DNA of 64,000 bases, taken from Lewinellaceae bacterium (GTDB lineage Bacteria; Bacteroidota; Bacteroidia; Chitinophagales; Saprospiraceae). A program made the translations under genes and the position numbers. Below are positions 36,402 to 44,833 of this stretch, one piece after another. Where the stretch lies: the NCBI GenBank assembly GCA_016710765.1, contig JADJUJ010000002.1, forward strand, positions 1-64,000. Direction: 5' to 3'. How positions within the stretch are numbered: the first letter of the stretch is position 1; the number at the start of each line of letters is the position of its first letter. Below the pieces are notes generated by a model. It saw only the letters and a list, made by a program, of their open reading frames with translations. It was not told the origin of the DNA and did no database searches.

Positions 36402-38345
36402 TTAATTCGTGCGTCGTAGCCGCAAATCTTTTACCCTTCGCAACACCAAAGGAACCCCTTCCAACTGGACGGAGTCGTTGTCCAATCCAAACCAGTTTTG
36501 TGGCGAGGCGGTTAATCCCTTAATCGACAGGTAGATGGTCATAACCAACTGTTCCAGAAAAGGCAGATCGTTTTCATGAGATAAAAATTCCTGAATGATC
36601 ACAAACCGAAAATCGCCGGTGGGATATTCTTCCCGATTGATGTGATACTTTGCTTCAATGTTGACTTCACCGGATTCAATTAAGTCTTCAATTACCTTTT
36701 TCAGGAAAAGGTTCATGCGTTGTTCTACCCGGAATCCTAACCTGAAGGAAACCTTGTAAACATCGTCAGAGGCCAGAATATTGACCTTGTAATCCATAGT
36801 ATAGGGCTGGTCGGTAACTTGAATATGCACAAACCAGTAGGTATCCGCACGCTTTGGTTGGGTTTGTAAAATCGAATAAAGAATTTTCTCCTCAACCTTA
36901 TTTTCCGACTTTGCACTGGAGAGAAAAACAAGGTTGGTGGCATATTTTGGTATACTCTCGTCCATGCTCAGCGAAATGAGCTGATCAAGGTAATCGTTGA
37001 GTTTGACGTTCTGGATAAATCTCCGCTTGATTGACTTTGCCCTGACCCATACATACATGAGCAAAAACAAAACTGTGGCAATCGTGATGGTGATGTAGCC
37101 TCCGTCTTTGAATTTCATGGCATTGGCTACAAAAAAAGCGCCTTCAAACATCAGATACCAGGCTAAAAACAGCCAAATCCAATACGGCTTCACCCTTTGT
37201 GTTACCAGAAAATTGGACAACAAGATGGTTGACATCAGCATGGTTAGGGTAACCGACAAGCCGTAAGCTGCCTCCATTGCAGCACTTTCCTTGAATATCA
37301 CCACAACAGCAACACAGCCAAGCCACAACATGGCATTAACGGCCGGAACATACAGTTGTCCCTTCAGATGGGTTGGAAAAACAACTTTCAATTTTGGGAA
37401 AAGGCCTAATCGGATGGCCTCGCTCACCAAAGTGAACGAGCCGGAGATCATCGCCTGACTAGCAATAACAGCAGCGAAGGTGGCAATCACAATGCCAATC
37501 ATAAGGAACCACTCTGGCATGATGCCATAAAATGGGTTATTTGGAAGCATTTGGCCTTCGTATTGCATGCACCATGCCGCTTGTCCGAGGTAATTCAGTA
37601 CCAGCGTGGTTTTAACAAAGATCCAGCTGATTCGGATGTTCTGTTTACCACAATGCCCAAGGTCGGCATACAAGGCCTCCGCGCCGGTAGTGCACAGAAA
37701 AACAGCACCCATGATAACCAGGGCATGCGGATGGTGCATCAGCATTAGCAAGGCATAATGTGGGCTCAGCGCCTTGAGGATCGGTAAAAAGCCCGCAATT
37801 TGCGTAATGCCTAAAATTCCCAGCATACTGAACCAAACGAGCATAACCGGGCCGAAAAACCGCCCAACCACACCAGTCCCGAACCGTTGGAACAAAAACA
37901 ACAAGGAAATAATTACAATCGCAATGGGTACAATCGGTATGCCCGGAAACCTGATATCAAGGCCTTCAATAGCCGAACTGACGGATATAGGAGGGGTAAT
38001 CATACCCTCTGCCAATACGGAACAACCGCCGATCATTGCCGGAAAAAGCAGCCATTTAGCCCTTCTTCGAACCAGAGTATACAAAGAGAAAATACCACCT
38101 TCCCCATTGTTGTCCGCACGCAAAACGAGGGTAACGTACTTGAGGGTGGTTTGAATGGTGAGGGTCCAAAAAACCAGGGAAACAGCGCCAAAAATCGTTT
38201 CAGCATTTACGGGGTTATCACCTACAACAGCACGCATTACGTACAATGGCGAGGTGCCAATATCACCATAAATAATGCCAAGTGTGATAATAAGGCCACT
38301 TAACGTTAGTCGGTGGTGACCATGATGTTGATTATCGTTTCCCAT
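36402..38345 (-). CDS. kup: KUP-family potassium uptake transporter
   Basis: 647 residues, twelve helices in the first 450 residues and a hydrophilic C-terminal domain. Signature stretches: LGIIYGDIGTSPLYVM (residues about 22-37), NNGEGGIFSLYTLV, ALYADLGHCGKQNIRISW, YFVNAMKF-like FFVANAMKFKDGGY. Kup proteins are K+/H+ symporters for constitutive low-affinity uptake, bound to c-di-AMP in some bacteria. It follows a K+ channel gene after 106 bases and precedes the GT9 gene by 15 bases, so uptake and channel may be cotranscribed. Confidence 0.92.
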   Translation of the reverse strand: MGNDNQHHGHHRLTLSGLIITLGIIYGDIGTSPLYVMRAVVGDNPVNAETIFGAVSLVFWTLTIQTTLKYVTLVLRADNNGEGGIFSLYTLVRRRAKWLLFPAMIGGCSVLAEGMITPPISVSSAIEGLDIRFPGIPIVPIAIVIISLLFLFQRFGTGVVGRFFGPVMLVWFSMLGILGITQIAGFLPILKALSPHYALLMLMHHPHALVIMGAVFLCTTGAEALYADLGHCGKQNIRISWIFVKTTLVLNYLGQAAWCMQYEGQMLPNNPFYGIMPEWFLMIGIVIATFAAVIASQAMISGSFTLVSEAIRLGLFPKLKVVFPTHLKGQLYVPAVNAMLWLGCVAVVVIFKESAAMEAAYGLSVTLTMLMSTILLSNFLVTQRVKPYWIWLFLAWYLMFEGAFFVANAMKFKDGGYITITIATVLFLLMYVWVRAKSIKRRFIQNVKLNDYLDQLISLSMDESIPKYATNLVFLSSAKSENKVEEKILYSILQTQPKRADTYWFVHIQVTDQPYTMDYKVNILASDDVYKVSFRLGFRVEQRMNLFLKKVIEDLIESGEVNIEAKYHINREEYPTGDFRFVIIQEFLSHENDLPFLEQLVMTIYLSIKGLTASPQNWFGLDNDSVQLEGVPLVLRRVKDLRLRRTN

Positions 38346-38451
38346 GAATCAGCAGGCGCCAGGTAAAAACAGATGAGGTTGGGACAAACTTGTGCCGTGG
38401 CAAATGTAGAAAATAAAAATTTCGCAGGCCTTTTTCTTACAGAACTCAGGG

Positions 38452-39573
38452 TTATTCTGCTGTTTTTCCGGGTTTAAGATCGAGTGCAGCGGATTTAAAC
38501 TTCCTGACCTGCTCGGGGTTGCCCAACATCACCAATCGCCAGCTGGGCTGTAACACAGTGGAAGGCAAGGGGTTGAGTTCATATTGCCCGCTGGGGTACC
38601 GGACAGCCACCAAAGACACCCTTGAGTATTGTGCAAGCCCACAATCTGCAATGCGCTTGCCTGCGAGTTCGCCTTTGATATCTCTAACAGAAAACTCTTC
38701 AAAGACGACATTGCTGGGGCCCATATTTGACAAGAGGACAAAAAATTCAACCAGATCGGGTTTATTGACCAGCGTTGCCATAAAAAAACCACCGATGCGT
38801 TCCGGTACCACCGTTTCATCCGCACCGGCCCTGCGCATCTTTAATTCATCGGCCGGATTGTTGGCCCTGGCAATGATCCGGATGTCGGGATTAATCTGCC
38901 GGGCAGACAATACAATAAAAAGAATATCTGCATCATCGGGTAGCGTAATGACTATCGCGCTGGCCTGGAGTATTCCCGCCTCCAACAGGATATCGTCGTT
39001 CGTAGCATCACCTTCCACAAAAAGGAAGTCGGTCCCCATGAGATCCTCGATTTTATTGGGTGTATTTTCCACGACAACAAAAGGGATTCCCTGTTTGCTC
39101 AACTCCTGCGCCACCTCAGTTGCGTGACGGCCATATCCGCACAAAATGGTATGGTTGGTAAGTGTCTCTATCGCCCTGTGCATACGAAATTCGTTGATGA
39201 TTTTAGAAAAACTGCCTTCGGTCAGAAAACCGGCAATGGAGGAAATAGAATAGGCAAACAAGCCAACGTTGAACAAAATAAGAAACGACGTAAAGAGCCT
39301 ACCTTGCTCACTTAAAGGCCGCACCTCCCCAAACCCAACCGTAGAAATGGTTATAATTGACATGTACCAACCATCTTCCCAGGAGTAGTCTTCCAACAGT
39401 ACATAGCCTGTGGCGCCAATCATGATGGAGAGTACAACCAAAAATACTGCCCAGCGAAGACGGTTTATGATCCGCACGATTCTCTGAAACCGGTGCTTGG
39501 GATCATCCGACCTTTTAAGCGGTCGAAAAAAGAGCAGTAAGAACTGAAAAAATCCGACGGATGTGAATCGCAT
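38452..39573 (-). CDS. Two-helix potassium channel with RCK (TrkA-N/TrkA-C) domains
   Basis: 373 residues. Two membrane helices flank a pore loop with selectivity filter TISTVGFGEV (GFGE where GYGD is usual). An RCK domain follows (HTILCGYGRHATEVAQEL, DLMGTDFLFVEGDATNDDIL, IARANNPADELKMRRAGADE) and then a TrkA-C domain (VFEEFSVRDIKGELAGKRI). RCK channels open on binding nucleotides or ions. ATG 39573 overlaps the stop of the amylase gene (TAATG), so it is chosen over a start 30 bases earlier, and translation is probably coupled. A K+ channel coupled to a starch-degrading enzyme is unusual. kup lies downstream. Confidence 0.88.
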   Translation of the reverse strand: MRFTSVGFFQFLLLFFRPLKRSDDPKHRFQRIVRIINRLRWAVFLVVLSIMIGATGYVLLEDYSWEDGWYMSIITISTVGFGEVRPLSEQGRLFTSFLILFNVGLFAYSISSIAGFLTEGSFSKIINEFRMHRAIETLTNHTILCGYGRHATEVAQELSKQGIPFVVVENTPNKIEDLMGTDFLFVEGDATNDDILLEAGILQASAIVITLPDDADILFIVLSARQINPDIRIIARANNPADELKMRRAGADETVVPERIGGFFMATLVNKPDLVEFFVLLSNMGPSNVVFEEFSVRDIKGELAGKRIADCGLAQYSRVSLVAVRYPSGQYELNPLPSTVLQPSWRLVMLGNPEQVRKFKSAALDLKPGKTAE

Positions 39574-40961
39574 TATTTGTTGGTCAATACAAGATACTCC
39601 CAAGGGCCCAGGGTAAGCGACATATCCGTTTTCACGGTAACTGCATGATGGTCAAAAACATCCCTGTAAGTACCAGAAATCTGTGGTGCAGGTTGGAGCG
39701 TAAAAGCCTTGGGCTGTTCGCTCAAATTTACAACAACTAAGACGCAATCTCCATTTTTTTCCCTATAAAATGCATAAACCTGCTCATCTGCACTACTGTT
39801 AATCTTATGCCTGCTGCCACCATAATGGCTTGTCCAGAGCGCCTGATTGTTCCTGCGCAGGAAACAAAGGGTATGGTAAAAATCGTTTTTAGCATATTGT
39901 TTCCAACGGATAGGTGATGCATTGAAAAACCCAAGCTGCTGCACCAAAATATCCTCCTGACCGTTGTAAACCATAGGCATTCCAGCCCAGGTAAATGATA
40001 ACACATTTACAGCATCAGCGGCTTGTCCGTATAGATCAATTTCAGGCCCGGACCATGTGTTTTCATCGTGGTTTTGGGTAAAATAGAGTTGTGAATATCC
40101 TGGCGGGTAATATGCATCCAGAAAGGTTTGCAGGGAATCAAGCGCCAATGCATTGGCATTGCCCTTTGCAATATCCTTCGTTACATCCTTCCATTTCCAG
40201 CCATAATTAACATTGAAGGCGGTGCTAAAGTGGCCTGGCTCATCCTGCCACTCAGAGAGCATAAACACTGGTTTGATGCTGTCGAGCGCGGGCCGCACCG
40301 CTGCCCAAAAATCATTGGGAACCAGTCCGGCCATGTCCACGCGAAAGCCATCAAAATCAAAATCCTTGATCCAGTATTGCATCGCATCGATCATTGCTTT
40401 GCGCAGTTCCTTGTTGTTGTAATTCAAATCACAAACATCCGACCAGTCGGCTATGGGCTCACCGTGTTCGTTGAGCGGCACCGTGAACGCACCGTTGTAC
40501 CTGGAATAATATTCCGGGTGTTCACTGATCCATACGTGATCCCATGCGGTATGGTTGGGCACCCAGTCGAGAATCACCTTCATGCCAAGTTCATGGGCGC
40601 GGCCAACAAGTTGTTTAAGGTCATCTGCATTGCCATAATCCGGGTTAATGGCTTTGTAATCACGAACGGAATACGGACTACCCAATTGACCTTTTCGGTT
40701 TTTCACGCCTATGGGATGAATCGGCATCAACCAAAGTATTCCTATACCCATTTCATTGAGCCTGGGGAGTGCGGCCTCAACAGCCTTGAAATTTCCCGCT
40801 TCAGAGAATTGCCTGATATTGCATTCGTACAACACCTTGTTTTTAGCCCAGTCCGGGAAAACAGGTGGTGTATTGTTCTGAGCCGTATTTTTACTACAAG
40901 ATTCCATCCCAAGGAGTAGCGAAGCCAGCAGGAAGATGGCGCCAATGTATAAGTACTTCAT
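39573..40961 (-). CDS. GH13 alpha-amylase-family lipoprotein
   Basis: 462 residues. Lipoprotein signal with lipobox-like LLLGMESCSKN (Cys about residue 22). All four GH13 conserved regions are present: I ILDWVPNHTAWDH; II DFDGFRVDMAG (nucleophile Asp); III VFMLSEWQDEP (acid/base Glu); IV FTQNHDENTW. The C-terminal beta domain ends LTLGPWEYLVL. A lipid-anchored amylase would degrade alpha-glucans or maltooligosaccharides at the periplasm or surface. Adjacent upstream genes are a small lipoprotein (16 bases away) and a beta-phosphoglucomutase-like HAD; its stop overlaps the K+ channel start. Confidence 0.92.
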   Translation of the reverse strand: MKYLYIGAIFLLASLLLGMESCSKNTAQNNTPPVFPDWAKNKVLYECNIRQFSEAGNFKAVEAALPRLNEMGIGILWLMPIHPIGVKNRKGQLGSPYSVRDYKAINPDYGNADDLKQLVGRAHELGMKVILDWVPNHTAWDHVWISEHPEYYSRYNGAFTVPLNEHGEPIADWSDVCDLNYNNKELRKAMIDAMQYWIKDFDFDGFRVDMAGLVPNDFWAAVRPALDSIKPVFMLSEWQDEPGHFSTAFNVNYGWKWKDVTKDIAKGNANALALDSLQTFLDAYYPPGYSQLYFTQNHDENTWSGPEIDLYGQAADAVNVLSFTWAGMPMVYNGQEDILVQQLGFFNASPIRWKQYAKNDFYHTLCFLRRNNQALWTSHYGGSRHKINSSADEQVYAFYREKNGDCVLVVVNLSEQPKAFTLQPAPQISGTYRDVFDHHAVTVKTDMSLTLGPWEYLVLTNK

Positions 40962-40977
40962 AGCAATTTAATTGATC

Positions 40978-41570
40978 TTATTCGGATGGCGGCGGCGTTC
41001 TGGAGCCTGCCACGCGAATTTGAATACCCGTCACATTTAGGTCGGTATTGCCTTTCCAGATCATGACAAATCCTTTGTCAATCACTTCCCAGGTATTGTT
41101 TATGTAAGGATCATGGCAAGAAAGGTAGATCTCATTTTTCTTCTCATCCCAGTTCCATCTACCAGAATCCACCACTTTGTTGTTGATTAAAATATCAAAC
41201 GTTTGATCTTCGCGGAAACGCAGCCATTTGCTTTGGTAATTGAGGTGAACCAGTGTATCGCTCGGCTGATAGGCCATGTTGAGGTGCCACCATCCGGTGC
41301 TTAGGTAGGCACGATGGCTGGCCGTTGCCGGAGGGAGTGCATCAATTGGAACATCCACATGATCCGGCGCCTTGGCAATCATATAGGTACCTGCAGTGTC
41401 CGGATTGCTACCTTCAATGATATGAGAGGCTTTCCAATAGGGCATGCTGGGTGGATTAGCCGTATTTTCCGTGACGGCATCTTCGGCCGATTTTTTTTCA
41501 AATTCTGACAGGCTGCGGTGCTGAGCAGGCCAAGAATTATAGCAGAAAAAGTAAAACGATGTAACAACAT
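40978..41570 (-). CDS. Lipoprotein of unknown function, homopolymer frameshift
   Basis: About 197 residues after correction. N-terminus MLLHRFTFSAIILGLLSTAAC is a lipoprotein signal with lipobox STAAC. The frame breaks at the eight-T run 41491-41498; with nine bases it continues CQNLKKKSAEDAVTEN and then reads YWKASHIIEG ... WLRFREDQTFDILINNKVVD and GRWNWDEKKNEIYLSCHDPY to the stop. This second half looks like a lipocalin- or META-like beta domain that reports unchanged versus modified conditions, but no family is certain. The ATG at 41570 overlaps the HAD gene's stop (TAATG). Probably cotranslated with the HAD and amylase genes. Confidence 0.7.
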
Positions 41571-42286
41571 TAGCTGGTTTGTGTGAATGCGTGATCTGTT
41601 TGCCTGCTGATTTTGCTACGGTGCAATTGATGCAGGATATCATCCGGGTTCAATTCTTCAAAATTTTCAGCAGCCAAAGGGCAATTTGGCGGCACCGTAG
41701 TGCGGCCAATTGCAATGGTGGTGCAGCCAGAAAGTACTGCCCCCTGTATGCCTGCATCCGTATCTTCAAAAACAATACAATCCGAAACCAACAAACCCAA
41801 CTGGGCAGCAGCGAGCATGTAACGCTCTGGGTCTGGCTTGCTGTTTTTTATCATAGTCCCATCGATAACCGCAGAAAAGAAAATATCCAGTTGGGTAGAA
41901 TGCAAAACAGCGCGCGCATTGCGGGAAGAAGAAATTAGAGCCATTTTAATGCCTTTCTTCATCGTTAAAGAGAGGAAAGGTAATACGCCCGGCAACACCT
42001 CGGAAGGCTTCATGTTGCCAATAAGTTCGACGTAGCGGTTGTTTTTGATGTCAGACCAGTACATCTTTTCTGCCTCGCTCATGTACATACCCCCCCATTC
42101 CAAAATTTGCTCAAGGCAATCCATGCGGCTTTTCCCCTGCAAGGAATTGTGTTGTTCGGCAGTAATATCAAAACCAAGGTCGTTGGCCAGTTTACGCCAG
42201 GCTATATAATGGTAACGGGTGGTATCCACGATGACACCATCCAAGTCAAATAAAAACCCATTCATGGAATGTTGCGTGTCCGCCAT
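41570..42286 (-). CDS. Beta-phosphoglucomutase-like HAD hydrolase
   Basis: 238 residues. HAD motif I FLFDLDGVIVDTTRYHY (nucleophile and acid/base Asp), cap region with LQGKSRMDCLEQIL typical of beta-phosphoglucomutase, motif II ALISSSRNA, motif III KNSKPDPERYMLAA and motif IV VFEDTDAGIQGAV. The enzyme converts beta-glucose 1-phosphate to glucose 6-phosphate after maltose or trehalose phosphorylase action, which fits the GH13 gene downstream; a phosphorylase is not in the window. Start set at ATG 42286; ATG 42265 (MNGFLFDLDG) is the conservative alternative, and longer frames run towards the tRNA. Confidence 0.85.
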   Translation of the reverse strand: MADTQHSMNGFLFDLDGVIVDTTRYHYIAWRKLANDLGFDITAEQHNSLQGKSRMDCLEQILEWGGMYMSEAEKMYWSDIKNNRYVELIGNMKPSEVLPGVLPFLSLTMKKGIKMALISSSRNARAVLHSTQLDIFFSAVIDGTMIKNSKPDPERYMLAAAQLGLLVSDCIVFEDTDAGIQGAVLSGCTTIAIGRTTVPPNCPLAAENFEELNPDDILHQLHRSKISRQTDHAFTQTS

Positions 42287-42390
42287 ACCCGTCATTTGCC
42301 TTACAATGGAATTTGAATGTTTTGTAAACATATTTTTTGCCAAAAACCCGCTGCAATCCATGGATTGGCAGCGGGCTTGTGCTTATTTAT

Positions 42391-42465
42391 TGGTAGTCCC
42401 GACAGGGATCGAACCTGTATCTGAGGTTCCGGAAACCTCCATTCTATCCATTGAACTACGGGACC
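42391..42465 (-). tRNA. tRNA-Arg(CCG)
   Basis: Minus strand. Acceptor stem GGTCCCG pairs with CGGGACT (one G-U), D arm GTTC/GAAT, anticodon stem GAGGT/ACCTC with loop TTCCGGA giving anticodon CCG, T arm ACAGG-TTCGATC-CCTGT, discriminator A and an encoded CCA (42391-42393). All stems close. It reads CGG arginine codons. Confidence 0.95.
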
Positions 42466-42524
42466 TGCTGGAAAGCAGGCGCAAAGATAATGGAATATGA
42501 TCCAATAATTCAAGATTATAAGAT

Positions 42525-43262
42525 TCAAAGATTCCATCCTGCTTTCTGCCAATCTGCAAGTTTGCTGTTGATCCACTCCTGGGATTGCGACAGCAGAAGA
42601 TTTGGATCACTTCCTGCCACCACTGGGCCGTAACAGATTTTAGCCTCCATATTGGGTTGTGAAAACCTTCGGAAAAAATGGGCCAGGAAAGTATCGTCGT
42701 CTATCCAATTGTCTGCAGCATAGCGAAAATCAATGGCTACCGGCACAATAGGAATACCATGCAATGCAGCCAGTTGGAAGCCACCGCGGCGAAAAGCGAT
42801 GGTTTGAGCGCCGCTGTGTGTGGTACCTTCCGGGAACAGGATAACCATTTTGCCGGCCAATACATTCTCTGCTATTGCATCGAGGGTCTTTTTGCGACTT
42901 GTTGTGCTTTCGCGTTTCAAGAAAATCACTCCGGAAGCCTTTGCTCCATTGCCAATTAGGGGCCAGCGCGCAACCTCAGCCTTCGAGACAGGCACCGCCG
43001 GAACATCCCGCATAATCATGACAGGATCGAGGTAACTGCGGTGGTTGCCCATAAGAATACAGGGAAAATCCGGGAATTGACCTTCAACCTCCATTTTCAA
43101 ACCCAACAGTGGCAACAAAGTTGCCGCCCATTGCTGCCGCCGCCTCAAGCCAAAATCAGTCAAATCTTTTGTGAAAAAACTGCCAATTACAATGCGAAGT
43201 ACGGTCCAGGTAGTATACAAAACAAACACCATCAAACGCCTTAAGGCTCGCCATGTACTCAT
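42525..43262 (-). CDS. 1-acyl-glycerol-3-phosphate acyltransferase (PlsC-like), copy A
   Basis: 245 residues, one N-terminal membrane helix (about 8-26). Acyltransferase block I MGNHRSYLDPVMIM (HX4D), block II GVIFLKRES, block III LFPEGTTHSG, block IV IPIVPVAIDF. PlsC enzymes make phosphatidic acid from lysophosphatidic acid. Its ATG overlaps the stop of copy B (ATGA) and about 35-40% of residues appear shared by eye (not computed), suggesting a tandem duplication. The specificity of the two copies may differ, for example lyso-ornithine lipid acylation in Bacteroidota. Confidence 0.88.
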   Translation of the reverse strand: MSTWRALRRLMVFVLYTTWTVLRIVIGSFFTKDLTDFGLRRRQQWAATLLPLLGLKMEVEGQFPDFPCILMGNHRSYLDPVMIMRDVPAVPVSKAEVARWPLIGNGAKASGVIFLKRESTTSRKKTLDAIAENVLAGKMVILFPEGTTHSGAQTIAFRRGGFQLAALHGIPIVPVAIDFRYAADNWIDDDTFLAHFFRRFSQPNMEAKICYGPVVAGSDPNLLLSQSQEWINSKLADWQKAGWNL

Positions 43263-43990
43263 TTTTGTTCCGGGTTAAACCCCTGTAATTGTTCTTCCAT
43301 CCAATTACGGGTAGTGTTTTTTAAGTTTTCAGCATCGTCGCTCTGAAAAACCGGGCCATACACCAGGTTGATCCTTATTTCCCGTGCCAAAAATTGTCGG
43401 GAGGCATGTACCAAAAAGCCTTCCTCTGTTACCCAAAAATCAGCAGGGTTTTCAAAATGCAGGACCAGCGGCACAACAGGCAGTCCATTTCTGGCAGCCA
43501 TATTGAATCCCCCCTTTCTAAAGGGCAAGGTTCCCTGCAATGCGGAGGTGGTTCCTTCGGGGAAAAGCAGTACAGAATGCCCGTTTTGTATGGTATCCGT
43601 GATCAAATGTAGCATTTCTGCGCGCTTGTTCAATTCATTGCGTTTTAAAAAAAGAACGCCAGCCATACTGGCGCCCCAACCCAGAACAGGCCATTTTGCC
43701 AACTCCGACTTGCTCACAGGAAAAGCGGAGCAATCACCAATAACCAGGATTGGATCCAAATACGAGCGATGATTACAAACCATCAGGCAGGCTTGCGTTG
43801 GTGCTGTTCCTGATATGCTAAGCCGTACTCCGGTGTAGTACAGTACACGGCGGGCCCAGCGCTTGCGCAATTCCAGTATGTCATCAAGACTAGCATTCCG
43901 CAAATGCTTTACAACAAAAATATGCAGGACAACCTCAAGGGTCAGTCCGGCAAAAACCAGGAACCGTAAGACTAGCCTTAGATAACGCAC
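43259..43990 (-). CDS. 1-acyl-glycerol-3-phosphate acyltransferase (PlsC-like), copy B
   Basis: 243 residues with one N-terminal helix (LRFLVFAGLTLEVVLHIFVV). Blocks: VCNHRSYLDPILV (HX4D), GVLFLKRNE, LFPEGTTSAL, LPVVPLVLHFE. Start is GTG at 43990-43988. First of a coupled pair with copy A. The conserved order KRWARRVLYYTGVRLSISG before the HX4D motif matches copy A's RRRQQWAATLLPLLGLKM layout, which supports gene duplication. Confidence 0.88.
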   Translation of the reverse strand: MRYLRLVLRFLVFAGLTLEVVLHIFVVKHLRNASLDDILELRKRWARRVLYYTGVRLSISGTAPTQACLMVCNHRSYLDPILVIGDCSAFPVSKSELAKWPVLGWGASMAGVLFLKRNELNKRAEMLHLITDTIQNGHSVLLFPEGTTSALQGTLPFRKGGFNMAARNGLPVVPLVLHFENPADFWVTEEGFLVHASRQFLAREIRINLVYGPVFQSDDAENLKNTTRNWMEEQLQGFNPEQK

Positions 43991-44050
43991 GTGGCAAAAT
44001 TAGGAAAAAGAAGTTTGAAAAACGCAGGGCCCGCAAAGGCGTACAGGCAC

Positions 44051-44097
44051 AAAAAAAAGATGTCATTGCCGGATCTTATTTCCTACAATGACATCTT
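44051..44097 (-). terminator. Intrinsic terminator downstream of ytxJ
   Basis: Perfect 12-base arms AAGATGTCATTG (44057-44068) and CAATGACATCTT (44086-44097) with a 17-base loop. On the minus strand a run of eight T follows (44051-44058 as A). It lies 72 bases after the YtxJ stop and separates it from the acyltransferase pair. Confidence 0.8.
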
Positions 44098-44169
44098 GGT
44101 CGTATCTAAAATGAGGTAAATACCCGAATTGAAATGAATCCTTGGATAACCTCGGTCCGATTACGCAAT

Positions 44170-44532
44170 TCAGAAAGTTTGCTTTTGCGATTGTTCCAGC
44201 GCCTCCTGAATATCTCCTACGCGAATTCCTAAGTGTGACTCTTCATAAACACATGCTCCGTTTATGATCAACAACACTTGCGGCGATTCATGGTGCACCT
44301 GAAAGCGTTCCGCAATTTGGTTGGACAAATCCCTGAACCGGATTAAGTCAAGGTAATACGGAACAATTGCCTCATTGTCGAAGTTCCAATCGTCCTCCAG
44401 CCTGTATTGCGCAATTCCACTGATATTGCAACGCGTACTGTGTTTAAAAAGCAAACAGGGCGTATGGGCAGATTGTGCAACAATTTCGTCAATTTGACTG
44501 GCCGCATGCAGATCGATCCAAGGTACTGGCAT
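44170..44532 (-). CDS. ytxJ: YtxJ, bacillithiol-system thioredoxin-like protein
   Basis: 120 residues, thioredoxin-like fold with a single active Cys in LFKHSTRCNISGIAQ, then VPYYLDLIRFRDLSNQIAERF, HESPQVLLIINGACVY and HLGIRVGDIQEAL. This is the YtxJ (monothiol bacilliredoxin-like) pattern, thought to remove bacillithiol from proteins. BshC, which finishes bacillithiol synthesis, is encoded about 10 kb away in this window, consistent with a bacillithiol-using organism. The terminator is at 44051-44097. Confidence 0.88.
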   Translation of the reverse strand: MPVPWIDLHAASQIDEIVAQSAHTPCLLFKHSTRCNISGIAQYRLEDDWNFDNEAIVPYYLDLIRFRDLSNQIAERFQVHHESPQVLLIINGACVYEESHLGIRVGDIQEALEQSQKQTF

Positions 44533-44543
44533 AAAGTAGGATA

Positions 44544-44645
44544 TTAAAGATCAGCGCCAGGGCAGCCATAACCACGGTGGCAGGCCTCCAGCAAAAAGAT
44601 TGCAGCAAAAAATGCAAAGGCGAGCAGTTTTTTCCAGTTTTTCAT
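44544..44645 (-). CDS. Tiny lipoprotein (33 residues)
   Basis: MKNWKKLLAFAFFAAIFLLE is a textbook lipoprotein signal, followed by lipobox LLEAC and only about twelve mature residues (HRGYGCPGADL with the distinctive RGYGCP). ATG 44645 is chosen; a longer frame upstream has no signal. Comparable short Bacteroidota lipoproteins with an ACxRGYGCPG end exist from memory, function unknown. It precedes ytxJ by 11 bases on the same strand. Confidence 0.55.
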   Translation of the reverse strand: MKNWKKLLAFAFFAAIFLLEACHRGYGCPGADL

Positions 44646-44833
44646 GTCGAATGCTTTATTAGTTTGACGTAAGTTCAATTGTACTGTTGCAAGAAAACGG
44701 CAACGATTATACTTTATTGTATTCAAGTACCATGCCGAAATAAAAAAATCATTAAAATTTGAGTACTTTTTCTGCATTAGCAGAACAAACAACGGTACCA
44801 GGTGATTTTGGTTGCAAATATCCAAATATAATT

